DNA of 8,503 nt from contig JAOPWI010000215.1 in the NCBI GenBank assembly GCA_025965755.1, positions 1 to 8,503 on the forward strand, in the 5' to 3' direction. Made by a program: the position numbers and the translations under genes. The first letter of the stretch is position 1. Each line of letters opens with the position of its first letter. The DNA comes from Frankiales bacterium. GTDB lineage: Bacteria > Actinomycetota > Actinomycetes > Mycobacteriales > SCTD01. This document shows positions 6,041-8,503 of this stretch, piece by piece. The notes beneath the pieces are model-generated. The model saw only the letters and a list, made by a program, of their open reading frames with translations. It ran no database searches and was not told the DNA's origin.

Positions 6041-7023
6041 GCCGTCAGCCCGGCCACCAGCTCGTCGGCGGCGGCGTACGGGTCGAGCTCTCCGGCCACG
6101 ACGCGACCGGCGAGCGCGTCGAGGTTCTCTCCACCGCGCAGGTCGCCGATCCGGGCGCGCAGCACGGTGAGCGCGATGGCCTCGACCTCGTCGGCGGCCC
6201 GGGCCCGCCGGCGGCGGTCGAGCTCGCCCTTCTCGGCCAGCCAGGCGCCGTGCCGCTCGATCTCGGCGACGACCTCGTCGGCACCCTCGCCCTTGGCGGC
6301 GACGGTCTTCAGGATGGGCGGGCGCCAGCCGTCGTCGGTCCGGCGGTCGCCGAGGCTGAGCATGTAGCGGATGTCGCGGACGACCGTGTCGGCGCCCTCG
6401 CGGTCGGCCTTGTTGACGACGAAGATGTCGGCCACCTCGAGGATGCCGGCCTTGGCCGCCTGAATGCCGTCACCCATGCCGGGAGCCAGCAGGACCAGGG
6501 TGGTGTCGGCCAGCGAGGCGACCTCCACCTCGGCCTGGCCCACGCCGACGGTCTCGATGAGCACGACGTCGCAGCCGGCGGCCGAGAGCACCCGCAGAGC
6601 TTGCGGCGTCGCCCACGACAGCCCGCCGAGGTGGCCTCGGCTGGCCATCGAGCGGATGAAGACGCCGTCGTCGGTGGCGTGGTCCTGCATGCGCACGCGG
6701 TCACCGAGCAGCGCGCCGCCCGAGAAGGGCGACGACGGGTCGACCGCGAGCACGCCCACCTTCATGCCGCGGCGCCGGTAGGCCGCGACCAGCGCGCTCG
6801 TCGACGTGCTCTTGCCGACGCCCGGGGAGCCGGTCAGGCCGACCACGCGGGCGTGTCCCGCCCGCGGCGCGAGCAGGGCCATCACCTCGCGCAGCGCGGG
6901 CGAGGCGTCCTCCACCAGGCTGATCAGCCTGGCGACGGCACGCGCCTCGCCCGCCTCCGCGCGGGCGACGAGGTCCGGGACGTCGAGCGGCCGCCGGCCC
7001 CTGGCCGGAGCCGCCGACGTCAC
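6037..7023 (-). CDS. meaB: Methylmalonyl-CoA mutase-associated GTPase MeaB
   Basis: Protein of 328 residues, the full length of the MeaB/ArgK family of SIMIBI-class GTPases. Motifs in order: Walker A GSPGVGKST at 65-73, the DPSSPFSGGALLGDRVRM block at 95-112 (switch I region with the metal-binding Asp), ETVGVGQAE at 157-165 (switch II), and the base-recognition motif NKAD at 204-207. The C-terminal helices from about 275 form the dimerisation arm in relatives. MeaB binds adenosylcobalamin-dependent methylmalonyl-CoA mutase, gates cofactor loading and protects the enzyme from inactivation, acting in the cytoplasm in the propionyl-CoA to succinyl-CoA route. The start is GTG 7023-7021, overlapping the thiolase stop as GTGA; no clear ribosome binding site is present, pointing to translational coupling. 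The mutase genes are not in this window, but methylmalonyl-CoA epimerase lies about 1.3 kb away on the other strand, supporting the pathway. An older name, ArgK (LAO/AO transport ATPase), is a misannotation of this family. Confidence 0.95.
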   Translation of the reverse strand: MTSAAPARGRRPLDVPDLVARAEAGEARAVARLISLVEDASPALREVMALLAPRAGHARVVGLTGSPGVGKSTSTSALVAAYRRRGMKVGVLAVDPSSPFSGGALLGDRVRMQDHATDDGVFIRSMASRGHLGGLSWATPQALRVLSAAGCDVVLIETVGVGQAEVEVASLADTTLVLLAPGMGDGIQAAKAGILEVADIFVVNKADREGADTVVRDIRYMLSLGDRRTDDGWRPPILKTVAAKGEGADEVVAEIERHGAWLAEKGELDRRRRARAADEVEAIALTVLRARIGDLRGGENLDALAGRVVAGELDPYAAADELVAGLTA

Positions 7024-8246
7024 GCGGGAACGTGCAGGATGAGCGCGTCGCCCTGGCCGCCACCGCCGCAGAGCGTGGCCGCACCGGCGCCGCCGCCACG
7101 ACGACGGACCTCGTGGATCACCGTCAGCGCGAGGCGGGCGCCGGACGCGCCGATCGGGTGGCCCAGGGCGATGGCGCCGCCGTTGGGGTTGAAGACGTCA
7201 GCGCCCGGACCACTGCCCAGGCCCAGGTCGCGCTGCGAGGCCAGGCCGACGGCCGCGAACGCCTCGTTGACCTCGATCGCCTTGAGGTCCTCGAGCGAGA
7301 CGTCGCTGCGGCTGAGGGCCTTCTTCAGCGCGTTGGACGGCTGCAGCTGCAGCGAGTTGTCCGGGCCGGCGACGACGCCGTGGGCGCCGATCTCGGCGAT
7401 GATGCGGTCGGTCACGCCCAGCTGCTCGGCCTTGGCGCGGCTCATCACGACCACCGCGGCGGCACCGTCGGAGATCTGCGACGCGTTGCCCGCGGTGATG
7501 GTGCCGTCCTTGCGGAAGGCCGGCCGCAGCTTGCCCAGGGACTCGACGGTGGTGCCGGGGCGGACGCCCTCGTCCTCGCTGATGACCAGCGGGTCACCCT
7601 TGCGCTGCGGGACCTTGACCTCGACGATCTCGTCGGCGAAGCGGCCGTCCTTGATCGCGGCGGCGGACAGCTCGTGCGACCGGGCGGCGTACTCGTCCTG
7701 CTCCTCACGCGAGAAGCCGAACTTGTCGTTGGCGCCCTCGGTGGCCTCTCCCATGGGCACGCGGTCGAAGGCGTCGAACAGGCCGTCGTGGTAGGTCGCG
7801 TCCAGCAGCTCGGCATTGCCGTAGCGGTAGCCGGCGCGGGCCTTCTGCAGCAGGAACGGCGCCTGCGTCATGGACTCCATGCCGCCGGCGACGACCACGT
7901 CGTACTCGCCGGCGCGGATCAGCTGGTCGGCCATCGCGATGGCGTTGAGGCCGGACAGGCAGACCTTGTTGATCGTGAGCGCCGGCACCTCCATCGGGAT
8001 GCCGCCCTTGACGGCCGCCTGGCGGGCCGTGATCTGACCCTGGCCGGCCTGGAGCACCTGACCCATGAGGACGTAGTCGACGGCGTCGCCCGAGATGCCG
8101 GCGCGCTGCAGCGCCGCCTCGATCGCGAAGCCGCCGAGGTCCATGGCGGTGAACGCGGCCAGGGAGCCGGACATCTTGCCGATGGGGGTGCGGGCTCCGC
8201 CGACGATCACGGAGCGGTTCGCCGCGTTGGAAGATGCGCCGGCCAT
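7020..8246 (-). CDS. Acetyl-CoA acetyltransferase (thiolase II type)
   Basis: Protein of 408 residues. Thiolase hallmarks are complete: the nucleophilic cysteine C96 in INKVCLSGLNAI, the NEAFA motif at 327-331, H363 in GGAIALGHPIGASG, and the general-acid cysteine C393 in TLCGGGGQGD. The length and the GGMESMTQAP stretch (121-130) fit the biosynthetic acetoacetyl-CoA thiolase branch, which condenses two acetyl-CoA or cleaves acetoacetyl-CoA; degradative 3-ketoacyl-CoA thiolases share these residues, so chain-length preference is not settled. The start is ATG 8246-8244: it is preceded by AGAGGA (8257-8252) at 5 bases, and the protein then opens with a short lead before SVIVGGARTPIGK. A TTG further upstream at 8276 is in frame but has no support. 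It is the first gene of a four-gene run (thiolase, meaB, DUF985, DUF3817) and stands divergent from methylmalonyl-CoA epimerase, a neighbourhood also seen in other actinobacteria such as Streptomyces. Confidence 0.94.
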   Translation of the reverse strand: MAGASSNAANRSVIVGGARTPIGKMSGSLAAFTAMDLGGFAIEAALQRAGISGDAVDYVLMGQVLQAGQGQITARQAAVKGGIPMEVPALTINKVCLSGLNAIAMADQLIRAGEYDVVVAGGMESMTQAPFLLQKARAGYRYGNAELLDATYHDGLFDAFDRVPMGEATEGANDKFGFSREEQDEYAARSHELSAAAIKDGRFADEIVEVKVPQRKGDPLVISEDEGVRPGTTVESLGKLRPAFRKDGTITAGNASQISDGAAAVVVMSRAKAEQLGVTDRIIAEIGAHGVVAGPDNSLQLQPSNALKKALSRSDVSLEDLKAIEVNEAFAAVGLASQRDLGLGSGPGADVFNPNGGAIALGHPIGASGARLALTVIHEVRRRGGGAGAATLCGGGGQGDALILHVPA

Positions 8247-8251
8247 GTGGG

Positions 8252-8257
8252 TCCTCT
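8252..8257 (-). promoter_or_regulatory. Ribosome binding site deciding the thiolase start
   Basis: AGAGGA on the minus strand lies 5 bases before ATG 8246. This favours that ATG over the in-frame TTG at 8276, which has no comparable site upstream. Confidence 0.65.
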
Positions 8258-8323
8258 GTTCCTCAGCTGCGGTCAAGGGTGGATCGAGTGCCTGCGACGA
8301 TACCCAGCAGCAACCCGCCGTCC

Positions 8324-8331
8324 AGAAGGAG
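8324..8331 (+). promoter_or_regulatory. Ribosome binding site of the epimerase gene
   Basis: AGAAGGAG, a near-ideal Shine-Dalgarno sequence, ends 7 bases before GTG 8339 and fixes this GTG as the start of the methylmalonyl-CoA epimerase gene. Confidence 0.8.
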
Positions 8332-8338
8332 CCTGACC

Positions 8339-8503
8339 GTGCAGATTCCGAAGTCCCGAGTCCTGGGCATCGACCACGTCGGCATCGCCGTCGCCGACCT
8401 GGACGCCGCCATCGCGTTGTATGAGAACGCGTTCGTCATGACCTGCGTGCACACCGAGGTCAACGAGGATCAGGGCGTGCGCGAGGCGATGATGGCCGTC
8501 GGC
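8339..8503 (+). CDS. mce: Methylmalonyl-CoA epimerase, N-terminal part (runs off the window)
   Basis: The first 55 codons are present, from GTG 8339, and the frame is open to the window end. The protein begins MQIPKSRVLGIDHVGIAVADLDAA-type sequence: the segment GIDHVGIAVADL at residues 10-21 is the first beta strand of the glyoxalase/VOC fold in this family, and H13 is the first of the metal ligands; the other ligands lie beyond the window. The strand is followed by a helix with ALYENAF (26-32) and the stretch HTEVNEDQGVREAMMAVG (38-55), which matches the second strand region of actinobacterial epimerases. The enzyme interconverts (S)- and (R)-methylmalonyl-CoA between propionyl-CoA carboxylase and methylmalonyl-CoA mutase in the cytoplasm. 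Divergent placement next to the thiolase and meaB supports the call. Other VOC-family proteins share the fold, but the beginning is specific enough to be fairly confident. Confidence 0.9.
   Translation, partial: MQIPKSRVLGIDHVGIAVADLDAAIALYENAFVMTCVHTEVNEDQGVREAMMAVG

Larger units (their letters stand above)
8247..8338. other. Divergent intergenic region between thiolase and epimerase
   Basis: These 92 bases must hold the promoters of both divergent units if each has its own. On the minus strand TGGACG (8324-8319), 16 bases, then TATCGT (8302-8297) is a weak sigma-70-like pair that would start transcription about 45 bases before the thiolase ATG. No comparable pair is seen on the plus strand. 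A minus-strand TTGACC (8276-8271) looks like a -35 box but has no -10 at the right distance. No long inverted repeat is present. Confidence 0.4.

Noticed and set aside
4735..7794. Open frame of 1019 codons on the plus strand spanning coxS to the thiolase
   Set aside because: It runs antisense across five recognised genes and the intergenic gap. Its composition is typical of GC-rich antisense frames and it shows no conserved motif.
8271..8276. TTGACC on the minus strand as a -35 box for the thiolase
   Set aside because: No acceptable -10 element lies 16-18 bases downstream; that position falls on the ribosome binding site and start codon.

Overview
The window reads as chromosomal DNA from a high-GC actinobacterium. 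The evidence is very high GC with G/C-rich third codon positions, frequent GTG starts, 4-base stop/start overlaps, and a thiolase/meaB pair divergent from methylmalonyl-CoA epimerase, an arrangement familiar from actinomycetes. The genus cannot be fixed from the sequence alone. Nearly all of the DNA is coding. I recognise ten genes: nine on the minus strand and one, at the right edge, on the plus strand. I see no RNA genes, insertion sequences, CRISPR arrays or phage genes.

Right part (about 5335-8503, read leftwards on the minus strand from 8246): an acetyl-CoA acetyltransferase-type thiolase, the GTPase MeaB (chaperone of methylmalonyl-CoA mutase), a DUF985-type cupin protein and a small DUF3817 membrane protein. 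Their stop and start codons overlap by 4 bases or lie 1 base apart. On the plus strand, divergent from the thiolase across 92 bases, begins methylmalonyl-CoA epimerase, cut by the window end. Thiolase, epimerase and MeaB together indicate acyl-CoA and propionyl-CoA/methylmalonyl-CoA metabolism. The mutase itself is not in the window.

Middle and left part (5223 down to 1): a cox-type molybdenum hydroxylase operon in the order coxS (2Fe-2S subunit), coxL (molybdopterin subunit), coxM (FAD subunit), coxD (MoxR-like AAA+ ATPase) and the first 136 codons of coxE (CoxE/VWA family). S, L and M should form the heterotrimeric enzyme in the cytoplasm. D and E belong to the families that mature the metal site in carboxydotrophs. 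The large subunit carries the form II active-site loop AYRGAGR rather than the form I loop AYxCSFR, so the copper-binding cysteine of true aerobic CO dehydrogenase is absent and the real substrate is open.

The two gene groups are separated by 111 bases (5224-5334) holding a perfect 8-5-8 inverted repeat with further 4-base outer arms. It is either an operator for the cox operon or an RNA hairpin between the two transcription units. This element and the substrate question of the form II enzyme are the points most worth following. I found no convincing wholly new system; most of the region is a recognisable metabolic neighbourhood.
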